DNA of 64,000 bases from Lachnospiraceae bacterium NK4A144 (GTDB lineage: Bacteria; Bacillota; Clostridia; Lachnospirales; Lachnospiraceae): positions 186,001 to 250,000 of the forward strand of contig AUJT01000002.1 of NCBI GenBank assembly GCA_000424365.1, in the 5' to 3' direction. Below, piece after piece: positions 18,421-27,633 of the stretch. Each line of letters begins with the position of its first letter. Position 1 is the first letter of the stretch. Under the pieces are notes generated by a model, which made no database searches, was not told where the DNA came from, and worked only from the letters and a program-made list of their open reading frames with translations. Made by a program: the position numbers and the translations under genes.

Positions 18421-20196
18421 CTAATTATCCTGTTTTTGTCTTTTCAACTCCCTTATAATACAACTCTTTTTGCAAAAGCATACTCCGAAAGCAATCGCGT
18501 CTACATAACCTTCCTCAAGAGCACCTTCTATATACTTCATATCCCTTATTTGCAGAAATGCTTCTTCAATCCCATCTTCCATTTCGTTGAATTTTTTTCT
18601 TGCTTTCAGTTCGAAAATATAAACCGGATCTTTGGCTCTGTTAGGATAAAGCACTATATCAGGTCTTCCATTGCCAACCTCACGATTTGACTTTGCAAAG
18701 TATCCTGGAACATTTGATAATAACTGTAGCATATACCCGTGATAAAAGCTCTCAGATCCATCAAAATAACTGATACTTTTTGACAGGATCTCACTTATAT
18801 AATCCGACATGTATTCTGTATTTCTATCTAAAAGAGCCCTATACAGTTCACCAAAATCAAGAGCCTTAACTTTGTTATCAAACCATTCCCGAATATGGTT
18901 ACTGTAAATCGATCTGACTTCCCTATTTGGAATTGTCAGCGTGATCACAATATCATCGTCCAACATGCTTTCCGATATCTTTTTTAAGTATCCTGTAAAA
19001 AAAAGGAAATTCCAAAGATTTCCTTCACTTCTATCTATATCCTCATACGTTATATCCTCATGAACGATCTTTTCAATCTGATTCCCGGATATAAGTTGGT
19101 CAAGCTCGTTTCTCACATTTTCATCAGCCTTCTCGATCATATTTTTTACGATCGAATTGGATGAGGTATTTGCCCAATATGGCCTCGGATACAAACGTTT
19201 CCCATTTATCTTTTCATCAATATAGCAGATCACACTCCATGGATTGTAGATGCTTTTATTTCCAAAAAGATAGCCATCATACCAGTCACGAACTTCATCT
19301 CTATCTCTCATCAGATCATAATGTGTTAATAGTTCATCGATTTCCGACTGCGTAAAACCAAAACCTTCTGAAAAATCTCCGGACAATATAGAATTGATCT
19401 TTAGATTGTTCAACCCGGTAAAAATACTTTCCTTACTGATACGCAAGCATCCTGTAACAATTCCAAACTCCAAAGCATCATTTGTCTTTAATGCTGATTC
19501 AAATAGCGACCTGATAAACCCAACCATTCGATCATAAAAATGGCCATAATACGCATTTTCAAGTGGAACATCATACTCATCAATAAGGATGATCACTTTT
19601 TTATCGAGATATCTTTTCAGAAATTCTGACAATTTCTTTAAGGCTGTTGAAAAAAGTGAACACTCAACCCTTATTGCCTCATCTCTTTCAGTTCCCGATT
19701 TAAATGTCTTTTCCCTTTCCATCCACCGAACCATGGCCTGCTCGTAGTATTCATACTCAGTTATCTTGTCGGTATCCGCTCCCATGTAGTTCTTTAAGTA
19801 GCTGTGTCGTTCAAATTCTCCAACGATTTCATCTCTAATCTTTAGAAATGAAGACGCAAAATCTCCCTGTCTTGCAGATTTAAGCGATAGCTTTATTACA
19901 GGATATGTTCCCATTTTCGAGAGAATTTCTTCTCTCTCGTCCATAATTTTTAAACCGATAAAGTAATGGCTATTATCTATCCATTCACCCGCGCGATCGA
20001 TCTCCTTTTCAAAAAAAGTCTGAAGCATGGACATGGCCAACGTCTTTCCAAAGCGCCTGGGACGCGTAAAAAGTGTGACTGCTCCACCTTTTTCCACAAC
20101 ATCACGAATCAAAAGGGACTTGTCAACGAAATAGCACCCATCATCGATCAGCTTTTTGAAATTTTCGTATCCAACTCCTATCTTTTTCATCATCAA
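18421..20196 (-). CDS. AAA-ATPase-like / PD-(D/E)XK nuclease-like protein
   Basis: A 591-residue protein of the AAA-ATPase-like plus PDDEXK_9 architecture that is abundant in gut Bacillota and Bacteroidota. It begins GVGYENFKKLIDDGCYFVDKS and carries a P-loop TRPRRFGKTLAMSM near residue 45, a Walker B-like VIILIDEYDVPLENAY near 210, and a C-terminal nuclease core with NGRPDIVLYPNR (acidic residue) and YIFELKARKKF (E-x-K). The function is not established; roles in nucleic-acid processing or defence have been proposed. It starts immediately after the stop of the HNH gene (no gap), with a GAGG site inside that gene. Three ATGs in a row make the exact start uncertain by two codons. It is therefore co-transcribed with the Septu-like pair. 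Confidence 0.85.
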   Translation of the reverse strand: MMMKKIGVGYENFKKLIDDGCYFVDKSLLIRDVVEKGGAVTLFTRPRRFGKTLAMSMLQTFFEKEIDRAGEWIDNSHYFIGLKIMDEREEILSKMGTYPVIKLSLKSARQGDFASSFLKIRDEIVGEFERHSYLKNYMGADTDKITEYEYYEQAMVRWMEREKTFKSGTERDEAIRVECSLFSTALKKLSEFLKRYLDKKVIILIDEYDVPLENAYYGHFYDRMVGFIRSLFESALKTNDALEFGIVTGCLRISKESIFTGLNNLKINSILSGDFSEGFGFTQSEIDELLTHYDLMRDRDEVRDWYDGYLFGNKSIYNPWSVICYIDEKINGKRLYPRPYWANTSSNSIVKNMIEKADENVRNELDQLISGNQIEKIVHEDITYEDIDRSEGNLWNFLFFTGYLKKISESMLDDDIVITLTIPNREVRSIYSNHIREWFDNKVKALDFGELYRALLDRNTEYMSDYISEILSKSISYFDGSESFYHGYMLQLLSNVPGYFAKSNREVGNGRPDIVLYPNRAKDPVYIFELKARKKFNEMEDGIEEAFLQIRDMKYIEGALEEGYVDAIAFGVCFCKKSCIIRELKRQKQDN

Positions 20197-21210
20197 TTAA
20201 TCCTCGTTGTATTCTTCCTTAATCTGTTTAGCAATATCATGATATAGTTTAGCCAGCTCTCTATTTCCCCATTCAGATTGTTCATAATTCTGCTCAAATC
20301 TTTCTATGCATTCACCTATAAAAGTTTTAAAAACATCATTTTCTGAATCGGCAGTGGCCATTGTAAGCTTTAACCTACCAGCATATAAAAAAGATTGATT
20401 CTTTATAAACTTTTGAATATCGCCCCTATAACTGCTCTCTTTATAACCATCACTATCATCATCATTTAAAACAGCACATAGCCTTAACCTACTATCCTGT
20501 TGCATCACCTTTTGCCTTTTTTCATCATTTAAGCACTTTATTGCAACCTTTATATCTTTTGTTTTGTCCTCTAGGACTCCGAATAAACTGCCACAATCCT
20601 TCAGCCGTATATAAAAAAAGGTATCTGTGCCAAACTCTTCCTCATATGGGTAAATAATCGGTTCTTTGTAGCAGTCAAGATCATTCTTATGGGAATTACA
20701 ATAAGAACAGCAAGGAACAAGATTGAATACAGATAACGAAAGATATGGATAGATTGCTCTAGGATAATAATGATCCACATTAGATTTTATTCCATGACTA
20801 TATTTTTCAGTGTAAACCGATATACGATTGCAATATGGACATATTCTTACGCCTAATTCCCTCAAAATATTTCTTAATCCTTGTCTATTTGAAAACCCTT
20901 CATAATCAAAAATCTCTCTTAATCTCTGGGAACAATCATTATTGGTTACGGGACCGAGAATCTGTATTACATCCATGAGTTCTTTTCGACTCAGCATCAG
21001 GTACTGAACAATCTTTTGTTCATCCGGTTTCCCACTTTTATCATCATATAGTTTTTTGTATAAATATGGATACAGCGTTTGTAGATATGTATAGTTTTTT
21101 TCATCTTTTAACCTACACATCAATCCTTTGGTTCTTGCTGAACGTAAGTCTTTCTCTAAAAATTCAGTAATGTTTTTGATTGCTTCTTCATTTAAATTAA
21201 TCTTTATCAT
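20197..21210 (-). CDS. HNH endonuclease, Septu PtuB-like
   Basis: A 337-residue protein with an HNH nuclease core. A CPYC zinc knuckle lies near residue 124, the catalytic histidine segment NVDHYYPRA near 145, and a second zinc knuckle with the final catalytic part in VPCCSYCNSHKND near 167. The gene overlaps the preceding large ATPase gene by 14 bases. An ATPase followed by an HNH nuclease is the Septu (PtuA/PtuB) anti-phage arrangement, also used as the effector pair of some retrons. Both proteins are larger than classical Septu members, so I call it Septu-like. No retron reverse transcriptase or msr-msd is visible nearby. Confidence 0.75.
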   Translation of the reverse strand: MIKINLNEEAIKNITEFLEKDLRSARTKGLMCRLKDEKNYTYLQTLYPYLYKKLYDDKSGKPDEQKIVQYLMLSRKELMDVIQILGPVTNNDCSQRLREIFDYEGFSNRQGLRNILRELGVRICPYCNRISVYTEKYSHGIKSNVDHYYPRAIYPYLSLSVFNLVPCCSYCNSHKNDLDCYKEPIIYPYEEEFGTDTFFYIRLKDCGSLFGVLEDKTKDIKVAIKCLNDEKRQKVMQQDSRLRLCAVLNDDDSDGYKESSYRGDIQKFIKNQSFLYAGRLKLTMATADSENDVFKTFIGECIERFEQNYEQSEWGNRELAKLYHDIAKQIKEEYNED

Positions 21211-23218
21211 TCTCTTTCATCAACATCAAACTATTTCTTAAAAATATGTTCCCAATCGATTTAATCAATCTTTCCAATTCATCACTATCTTGAGAAGTAA
21301 TCTCCCCTTTTTCTATTTTTTTTGCATAGTCATTGATTTTTTTTCTTGCAAATTCCCCAATTGTTCCTTTTCTCAAAAAGAATGAATTCCAATATAAATC
21401 CCCTATCTCTCCCCCAAATGTATGAACGTCATTCCTCTTTTTCACATTATACTTAGTGTATTTTCTCCCCTCCATACCAGGTAAATACAGAACATTTTCG
21501 CTTGGAAAATCCGAAAGAAGGATGGGTGAATTTGTTGAAATCAAAACCTGAATTTTAATCTCTTTATCAAATTTTAATTTCAAAAACCTGGTCAATCTAT
21601 CCACGTATTCCCTTTGCCACTCTGGATGGAAACCAAGCTCTGCTTCATCAAAAATCAATAGTAGATTTCTAGGAAACTCATTATTTTTGCCCAAGCTGTG
21701 CAATCTTGAAAACAAACATAAATAATTAAATTCGCCTGCCGAAAGATTCATATCGGTTTGCAGATAAGGAAAATATGAACCTGTCTTACGATAATAGTCT
21801 AACAATTTATGTGTAAAATCCACATTGACCCTTTTCTTTCCTTCTTTTTTTTCTTTTGTCAACGGAACAATAATTCTATTATATCTAATAGATACTGATT
21901 CTCCATTTTCCTTGTATTTTTCTATCCATAATATAAATTCTTTTATAGTTTTCAAAAAATCAGAATATATGTCAAATACAACTCTTCCTTCACTTAAACT
22001 GTAGTTAATTAACGCATCAATTAATCCTGTAAAATTGACAATATCATTCGATTTCTTTAGCCTGTTGGGATATTCTCCCAAACACCTAAAATAACTTATC
22101 ATTCGATCTGCTTTACCGTCAGATTTTGTTGGATCAAAAACCCCACAAAGGCAACAGGTAATATTTATCAATAATGCCGTATATATTTGTTTCTTCCATT
22201 CAGCTTCTTTTTTATACTTTAGTTCATTAATTACATAATTTCTAGCATATCTTACCTTACTCCATGCATTGGACAAATCATCATCCATCCAAGACAAATC
22301 ATCTTTTGATTCATCAATCAATGACTCCATTCCATTTCTACAAAACTTCCTTCTTTTCAGCTTGATAAAGCTTTCTATTTGTTGCTGCAATTTCTCTTCA
22401 ATTGTATACAAATCAGCAAAACTAAATCTAACTTCAGAGATAAACGGAATTTCAAAATCTACATATTTCTCATCTGCCTTATCATAGAAGCTCAAAATTT
22501 GCTTGTATTGCTCCACGAAAAACAAACGTAGGCTATCATCTTCAATAGAAGTATATCCATGTTCTCTGCTTTCCCTTGAAAAAAATCTAATCATACCTCC
22601 AAGAGATAAATCATTAACAAAACCAATCTTATTTCTATAAAAATCATCTGAATCCAAAGCGTTTGAAACATAACAGGCGTTGAAATTTCTTCCCAAACCA
22701 TACTCACCAATATCATGGTATTCTATTTGTATATCCCGATCAGATTTATCAGACAAGATCATATTCTGGTAACAACTTGATCCAGATATGTCTACATGCC
22801 AGTTGCCGCATGAATCCTTCCTTCGAAATATAAAAAAAAAGTCATTAATATATTTTTGGGGGGAACCATTATCTAGCATCTTTTCAGTCGACTGATGATA
22901 ATTACCATATTCGAAAAACATTAAATAATCTATCAATGTCTTAAAAAAAGTCGTCTTTCCCGAACCATTTTCTCCAACCATTACAGTACATTCAGAAATA
23001 TTTTTACCCCAAAAATTTTCTATAAAAAGAGGGTTTTTATTAATAGTCAAACTGCCTGCTGTCTTTCTTGATTTCTTGTAAGAGATTCGGTAACGACTAG
23101 ATAAAGAGAATTCTGCTCTTCTTGCAAAATAGGTGTATTTGTCAAAATAAACATATAATATTTCTATATCAGTAATATCCACATTTTTCTTTTGCATCAC
23201 TAAATCCATATTTTTCAC
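21197..23218 (-). CDS. AAA/ABC-type ATPase, Septu PtuA-like
   Basis: A 673-residue SMC/OLD-related ATPase. Walker A is GENGSGKT near residue 83, the signature is LSAGEFNYLCLFSRLH near 492, Walker B is LLLIFDEAELGFHP near 521, and the switch region is ISTNSPILLSDFP near 560. The middle is long, helical and poorly conserved. Such ATPases sense phage-induced changes and control a partner nuclease, here the HNH protein encoded with a 14-base overlap. The start is taken as the GTG at 23218, preceded by an AGGGGG site about ten bases upstream. It is the first gene of the three-gene operon running to 18421. No specific trigger can be inferred. Confidence 0.78.
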   Translation of the reverse strand: MKNMDLVMQKKNVDITDIEILYVYFDKYTYFARRAEFSLSSRYRISYKKSRKTAGSLTINKNPLFIENFWGKNISECTVMVGENGSGKTTFFKTLIDYLMFFEYGNYHQSTEKMLDNGSPQKYINDFFFIFRRKDSCGNWHVDISGSSCYQNMILSDKSDRDIQIEYHDIGEYGLGRNFNACYVSNALDSDDFYRNKIGFVNDLSLGGMIRFFSRESREHGYTSIEDDSLRLFFVEQYKQILSFYDKADEKYVDFEIPFISEVRFSFADLYTIEEKLQQQIESFIKLKRRKFCRNGMESLIDESKDDLSWMDDDLSNAWSKVRYARNYVINELKYKKEAEWKKQIYTALLINITCCLCGVFDPTKSDGKADRMISYFRCLGEYPNRLKKSNDIVNFTGLIDALINYSLSEGRVVFDIYSDFLKTIKEFILWIEKYKENGESVSIRYNRIIVPLTKEKKEGKKRVNVDFTHKLLDYYRKTGSYFPYLQTDMNLSAGEFNYLCLFSRLHSLGKNNEFPRNLLLIFDEAELGFHPEWQREYVDRLTRFLKLKFDKEIKIQVLISTNSPILLSDFPSENVLYLPGMEGRKYTKYNVKKRNDVHTFGGEIGDLYWNSFFLRKGTIGEFARKKINDYAKKIEKGEITSQDSDELERLIKSIGNIFLRNSLMLMKENDKD

Positions 23219-23385
23219 TTGAGCATGCCCCCTCTCCTACTTCTTCTTTGTAAATTATCAATCACACATATTCTCTTAGCTAATAGAAATCTATTCTCTC
23301 TCAATATAATCAAGTATTTTCTTCCGTAAATTCAATTTTTTCCCACAGCATGAGTAAAGATAAGGTTATGGAGTAATCTTTGTCT

Positions 23386-23503
23386 AAAAGTTGAAAAAGT
23401 GTGAAATGTATTTAATATTTTTCAACTTTTCAAACATTTCTTTCAATCATCTATGAAAGAAGATCAGATTTCTATATACTAACTACAAAGTGTTTACGAG
23501 AAA
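23386..23503 (-). repeat. Hairpin element, copy of the insert in IS66 tnpB
   Basis: About 118 bases match, in opposite orientation, the segment 43803-43921. Both carry the arms AAAAGTTGAAAAA and TTTTTCAACTTTT (23386-23398 and 23418-23430 here, 13 bp perfect) around a variable loop. After the arms both share CAAACATTTCTTTCA, a short divergent stretch, then AGATTTCTATRTACTAACTA and a GTTTAC end. The two copies differ at many positions, so neither is recent. It looks like a small non-autonomous mobile or regulatory repeat. Confidence 0.7.
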
Positions 23504-23541
23504 TTCGCCGAAAATAATCTGCGGATAATGCCTCCCACAAT
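23498..23541 (-). repeat. 44-base dispersed repeat, copy 1
   Basis: Forty of 44 bases match 28871-28914. It abuts the hairpin element. On the minus strand one frame reads IVGGIIRRLFSANFS, against IVGGVIRRLVSADFS in the other copy, so it may be the relic of a coding sequence such as a transposase end. Nothing more can be said. Confidence 0.6.
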
Positions 23542-23596
23542 GTGCCGCCAGTCCCATCTATTGAAGATTACTTTTTATAGATAGGTGAAGTATTTA

Positions 23597-24656
23597 TTAT
23601 ATAATCTCCTTAATTATCGGCAACATCTCTAATATCCACGTTACAATGCCTGAAATAATAAAGCAAATAAACACCGATACAAATATACCCCCTTTGCCAT
23701 ATGCTTCTATTCTTTCATATATTGCCATTAAAAAAGAAATTTTCCACAGAATTATAATATGAATCAGATAAATTCCAAAAGTTCTCTTTCCCCAAAATAT
23801 AATACCCTTTTTGCCATTTCTTGCCTTCCATTTAAACTTTGTTGATGATTCATACAACCACTTCGTTGTCATGAAAATACATATAGCATTTGTGAGGCAC
23901 GTAACACGAAGGAATACTTCGCTTCTATCACCCGGATTTATGCATAAATATAGATATTCAAAGTATTCTCCTAGACCAAATATTATCGCATCTAATGCCC
24001 ATAACCCATATATCGTGCTTTTCTTCACTCTTTGAAAATCGATTTTTTTATCAATATAATAACCCAGTACAGGATATAGGAATATATCCGCTATAAGCCA
24101 GGAAGGTTTTAACGAATCAAACAAAGGAATTTTGAATGTTTCTATGATAGGTACAACAAATATGAGTATAAATGCAATAATCGCCAATAAATAAAAATCT
24201 TTTAAGCCAATATCTTGTGCAAAGGTGCGTAGCAATGGCAGAGTAATGATAAAAGCAATATATGCATATAGGTACCATAAATGCCAATAATATGAACTGA
24301 TAATCTGCTTTATCAACGTGCGTGCATCTAGTCCTTTTCCTGATAAGAATGCATCCAGCCAGAAATATATTACCGACCAAATAATTAAACACAGAAGTAT
24401 TCTTCGAGCCCTTAAAAAAGTCTTCTTGTAAGACTCATTTTTCCCAAGCAAGTTTGCACCCGCTATCATAAAAAAGCGGTACTCCAACCTTACACATTGC
24501 TGATATAAGCGTGCTCAATATCCAAGAAAAGCTACTTATATCATATATTGCGTATCTATAAAATCCACGATCATTGCTATGATTAAAAATAACCATTAAA
24601 CAAGCAATAATCCGTATTAATTCAATATTCTCTGCTCGAGCTTCACTTTTCTGCAT
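23597..24656 (-). pseudogene. Frameshifted acyltransferase-3 family protein
   Basis: Two frames together encode an OafA-like acyltransferase. The first part (from the ATG at 24656) reads MQKSEARAENIELIRIIACLMVIFNHS, with the family's R-x10-H signature, and continues to KVGVPLF. The second, in another frame, continues MIAGANLLGKNESYKKTFL and has the WHLWYLYAYIAFII loop and the remaining membrane helices to 23597. The shift is at a T6 run near 24470-24476, between VPLF and MIAGAN, where one base too many or two too few are present. It is probably inactive unless slippage or a sequencing error is involved. It is related to the intact acyltransferase at 14543-15736 and to no other gene of this island. 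Confidence 0.78.
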
Positions 24657-24896
24657 AATAATGTCAATCCCATTAAATAAATATATTAATCCTGAATTAT
24701 TCATGACAACCCGACCACTGCAAATAATCAAATTAATAATCATTTTTTTGAACAAGACGTGATGTACAGCTCTTCTTTTTTCTAAAAAGGGTAGACTCCA
24801 CCTGTTGATATAAAAATACAGCTTTTCGGATTGTTAAAGTACGTTAATAGCTGCTATTCAAGCTGCGGTTTTAGTCGGCTTATATGATCAAGTGTT

Positions 24897-26174
24897 TCAT
24901 AGAATTCTTCTTGATAGGAACAGCTTGAAATAAATGTATCTCCCTGATCTGATCACTTTAGCTGCGATCTTGACCAGCTTCAAACGAATGGTATCTACGC
25001 AGTGCTTTTTCATTGATGCAATGAGTGCCAGTCGCTTAAACCAATTAAATATATTGTAAGCGAGTACATGTATCTGAACACGGTTCGCATTTACAACCAT
25101 CGAACGACTGCTTACTGCGCCGAAATCGAAGCCACTTTTACTTTCCTTGATAAAGTTTTCCATCTTACCTCTTCCGCAGAAAAAACGGATTACTGATTGG
25201 ATATCTGCCGTCATAGTTGTGACAATAAATGAGTATATATGAGTCAGTTGCCCATAAGGCTTTTCAATCTTGAAGACAACACGGCGAGGTTTGTTCCAAC
25301 TATTGGCTTGATAATAGAATTCTCCGTAAACTACGGCATAATCTATCGCATTGGCGGAAGTTTTTTTATACAAAAGTTCATCCGTCTTTTGAGCCAGTTT
25401 CATGAGAGTGCTGTTTTTCTTAAGACGAATGGCATATGACACGTTATAGTTTTCTTCTTCGCAAAGATCATACAGTTCCGGTGTTGCAAAGCCGCTGTCA
25501 CCTCTTAACGAAAGATGCGCAGGAAAAGAATATGTCGATAATTCTTCCAAAAGAGGTCTTAAAAAATCAGCTACACCGTTGCTGGAATAAGCAGATCCAT
25601 CACGAAGCTGAAGTTTCAAAAGATCACCGGTAATGCCGTCGTAACATACAAGAGGATGATAACCGTGCGCCTGATAGTGAAAATTGAAAGCCTCGTCTTC
25701 CTGATGACCATAGGTGTCAAGAAGCGTAGAATCCAAATCCAAGAGTATATACTCAGGGCGCTTGATTGTATAAACGACTTTACGCATTTCAGTCAAAAGC
25801 GAATATAGCTGCCTAAGAGTATCATCGTTCATACGATTGTAAAAACGTGATAACGTTGGCTGCGAAGCAAGGCGTTCCTTCTCTAAGATGGCGGTGAATA
25901 ATGGTTCTTTTGAGAGCTCATCAGCGCAGTTATCCTCATTATAAGCAGCAATGATCTGATACATGACCTGCATCAGATTATCACTGTCAGAATGATTCCG
26001 GCGATTGACATCGCCAGAGGTGTGAAACCTGTTATTGATAAGTTTGTCAAAGCGAAGTTTGCTTATGAATTCTTTTATGAGAAGAATACCTGCATCGGAG
26101 GATAAATCACCTCCACCAAAATTAATTTTAAAACGCTTATTGCTTTCGAGGGTTTTGTAATCTAAACTATGCAT
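24897..26174 (-). CDS. IS1380 family transposase
   Basis: An intact 425-residue DDE transposase of the IS1380 type. Catalytic blocks are ILLDLDSTLLDTYGHQ (first aspartate), LSLRGDSGFATPELYD (second aspartate) and GKMENFIKESKSGFDFG (glutamate). The N-terminus has the family GGDLSSDAGILLIKEF stretch. The gene is preceded and followed by AT-rich sequence, and I could not define terminal inverted repeats or a target duplication with confidence. The element sits between a broken acyltransferase gene and a group of accessory genes, as expected in a mobile-element-rich island. Confidence 0.93.
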   Translation of the reverse strand: MHSLDYKTLESNKRFKINFGGGDLSSDAGILLIKEFISKLRFDKLINNRFHTSGDVNRRNHSDSDNLMQVMYQIIAAYNEDNCADELSKEPLFTAILEKERLASQPTLSRFYNRMNDDTLRQLYSLLTEMRKVVYTIKRPEYILLDLDSTLLDTYGHQEDEAFNFHYQAHGYHPLVCYDGITGDLLKLQLRDGSAYSSNGVADFLRPLLEELSTYSFPAHLSLRGDSGFATPELYDLCEEENYNVSYAIRLKKNSTLMKLAQKTDELLYKKTSANAIDYAVVYGEFYYQANSWNKPRRVVFKIEKPYGQLTHIYSFIVTTMTADIQSVIRFFCGRGKMENFIKESKSGFDFGAVSSRSMVVNANRVQIHVLAYNIFNWFKRLALIASMKKHCVDTIRLKLVKIAAKVIRSGRYIYFKLFLSRRIL

Positions 26175-26651
26175 ATAAAGTCTCTTTTTTGTTAAATGTT
26201 TGGATTAGTCACCTAAATTTTAACAGAATTGAGACTTTTTAAATACCCTCAATATTTTCACCTGCTGGGTGAAATCAATATGCGTTCTCAAGGCAGTAAC
26301 TAGGCGGATAATTCGAAAGAACGTGAATTATTCAGGTTTAGTGCCACTCCGCTAACATGCTTGGATGTTCGGTCATAGCAAATAACCTCATGTCATTTTG
26401 CGGCCATTCCGGTTGCCAATTCATTTACTACAACCTCGATCCCCCCTTCGCGAGAGAAAGTGTGCTTTTGACCGAAATGAACTATTACCATATGGTCTTT
26501 ACGATTTCTCATCGCCATAAGTTTAACCCTCACTAAGCTTACAAATTAATTGGTTGGATTAATTCATGAAGATAATTCAGGGTCATTCTTTTTCACATTT
26601 TTTCCTCAAGGAAAATAAAAATGTGTTATCACTGCAAAAGCTACATTCAGT
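26175..26651. other. Intergenic region with IS1380 flank and possible small ORF
   Basis: This 477-base gap holds the upstream flank of the IS1380 transposase, a small hairpin at 26255-26274 (TTTCACC and GGTGAAA arms), one weak 41-codon ORF (listed separately), and an imperfect hairpin at about 26600-26632 with CACATTTTT/AAAAATGTG arms. The last could help terminate the operon ending at 26652. No other gene was seen. Confidence 0.6.
26393..26518 (-). CDS. Possible 41-residue small protein
   Basis: A short frame starting MAMRNRKDHMVIVHFGQKHT and ending in a row of plausible coding residues (VVVNELATGMAAK). The ATG at 26518 has a GAGGG site at a good distance (about eight bases). Its base composition is richer in GC than the surroundings. 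It may be a relic of a larger mobile-element gene. No family recognised. Confidence 0.3.
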   Translation of the reverse strand: MAMRNRKDHMVIVHFGQKHTFSREGGIEVVVNELATGMAAK

Positions 26652-26861
26652 TCATTCCCCATCGCCGTGGCGAAGTTCTTCGCCCAATGCAAATGTAGTA
26701 GGAACGCCTAGATAGCCCTCATTCAAAGCCTGTATGCCAGAATTATCCTTTGGCTGTCTAACACTTGCATCTGCCCTTGTAATGTGTTCCGAAGTTCCTG
26801 CTTTATCCCATAATGTCTGTTTATTAATTCCTGAATTATCTGCATCATTATTTCCCGTCAT
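26652..26861 (-). CDS. Small hypothetical protein, third gene of a three-gene cassette
   Basis: A 69-residue hydrophilic protein beginning MTGNNDADNSGINKQTLWDK. I take the ATG at 26861 because GGAGG lies nine bases before it, whereas the earlier ATG abuts that site. It overlaps the end of the upstream membrane-protein gene by 14 bases, so it is translated from the same message. The middle reads SVRQPKDNSGIQALNEGY and the end is acidic. No family is recognised. Its size and position suggest an accessory or immunity-type partner of the membrane protein, but this is only inference. Confidence 0.5.
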   Translation of the reverse strand: MTGNNDADNSGINKQTLWDKAGTSEHITRADASVRQPKDNSGIQALNEGYLGVPTTFALGEELRHGDGE

Positions 26862-27633
26862 TTGTATCATCCTCCATCATAGTTTTATCTATACGGTCTA
26901 ATTCCTTAATTACCTTCTCATGGAAATCCCCAATTTCCTTATCCATGTACTCTGCTACAATTGGAAAAAAATCCGGTAAAGTTTCCTCCGTTTCCCTCCC
27001 CTTTGGTAATAATTCTCCTACCGCAGTCAGTATAATCAGCAAAACCACAACGCATGATAGACTTCGTACGCTTTTTTCTAATTCGTCGTATTTCTTATCA
27101 ATTTTGTCATTATTGGTCTGCCTGGTATTCTCATAAATTGCTAAGACGTACTCTGCCACTTTATGTTTATCTGCCGATATCATCTCAAAATCTAAAATAT
27201 CGCCTGTATCGAACCGTAAAAGCTTGATTGAAGATAATGCCCCAATCAATCCTTTCAAAAGCGAAATCACCCTTTTGATCACATAAATCATAAATACAAG
27301 GTACGCTAAAAGAACTATCAACTCAGTAATTCCTTGTGGAAGCCGAATTTCTCTAACGCCGTTTATCGCGTTTGTAAGCATTACAAATATAAATGCGCAG
27401 ACAGTGAGCAAAATATATATTTTATTATCAAGACGGTCCAATCGTTTGACACAATTCTCATATTCTGTTTTTGCTATATCGAGAAGCATTCCAGGATCAG
27501 TTTCAATTTTCTTCTCTGCGCTTTCATCTTTTATTTCTATGCATGTGCGATGTTCGCTTAGAGTATTTATTTCAATTTCATATTTCTTGTATAACCCATT
27601 CTCTTTATCAACAACTTCAGTCTCATAAAGCAT
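26848..27633 (-). CDS. Hypothetical membrane protein with two helix pairs
   Basis: A 261-residue protein. After about 80 hydrophilic residues come two closely spaced membrane helices (IYILLTVCAFIFVMLTNAI and ELIVLLAYLVFMIYVIKRVI), then a soluble segment, then a third helix (LSCVVVLLIILTAVGEL) and an acidic, coiled C-terminus (HEKVIKELDRIDKTM). The layout recalls SLATT-type pore-forming effectors of prokaryotic conflict systems, but no diagnostic motif is seen. It starts at the ATG at 27633 or an adjacent GTG at 27636, overlapping the stop of the upstream gene. Together with its neighbours it forms a compact operon between IS1380 and IS66 elements. Confidence 0.6.
   Translation of the reverse strand: MLYETEVVDKENGLYKKYEIEINTLSEHRTCIEIKDESAEKKIETDPGMLLDIAKTEYENCVKRLDRLDNKIYILLTVCAFIFVMLTNAINGVREIRLPQGITELIVLLAYLVFMIYVIKRVISLLKGLIGALSSIKLLRFDTGDILDFEMISADKHKVAEYVLAIYENTRQTNNDKIDKKYDELEKSVRSLSCVVVLLIILTAVGELLPKGRETEETLPDFFPIVAEYMDKEIGDFHEKVIKELDRIDKTMMEDDTNDGK

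Larger units (their letters stand above)
23219..23596. other. Intergenic region with repeats, no gene
   Basis: This 378-base stretch has no credible ORF. The part nearest the Septu-like operon is AT-rich and probably holds its promoter, though no convincing -35/-10 pair was found. The remainder contains two repeats listed separately: a hairpin-bearing element shared with 43803-43990, and a 44-base repeat shared with 28871-28914. Confidence 0.7.

Noticed and set aside
20197-23596. Retron (reverse transcriptase and msr-msd) attached to the Septu-like pair
   Set aside because: No reverse transcriptase gene is nearby; the hairpin at 23386-23430 recurs in a mobile-element setting and is not msd-like.
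24760-26280. Terminal inverted repeats of the IS1380 element
   Set aside because: Candidate pairs around 24800 and 26265 share only short CCTG/GGTGAA fragments, too weak to fix the ends.
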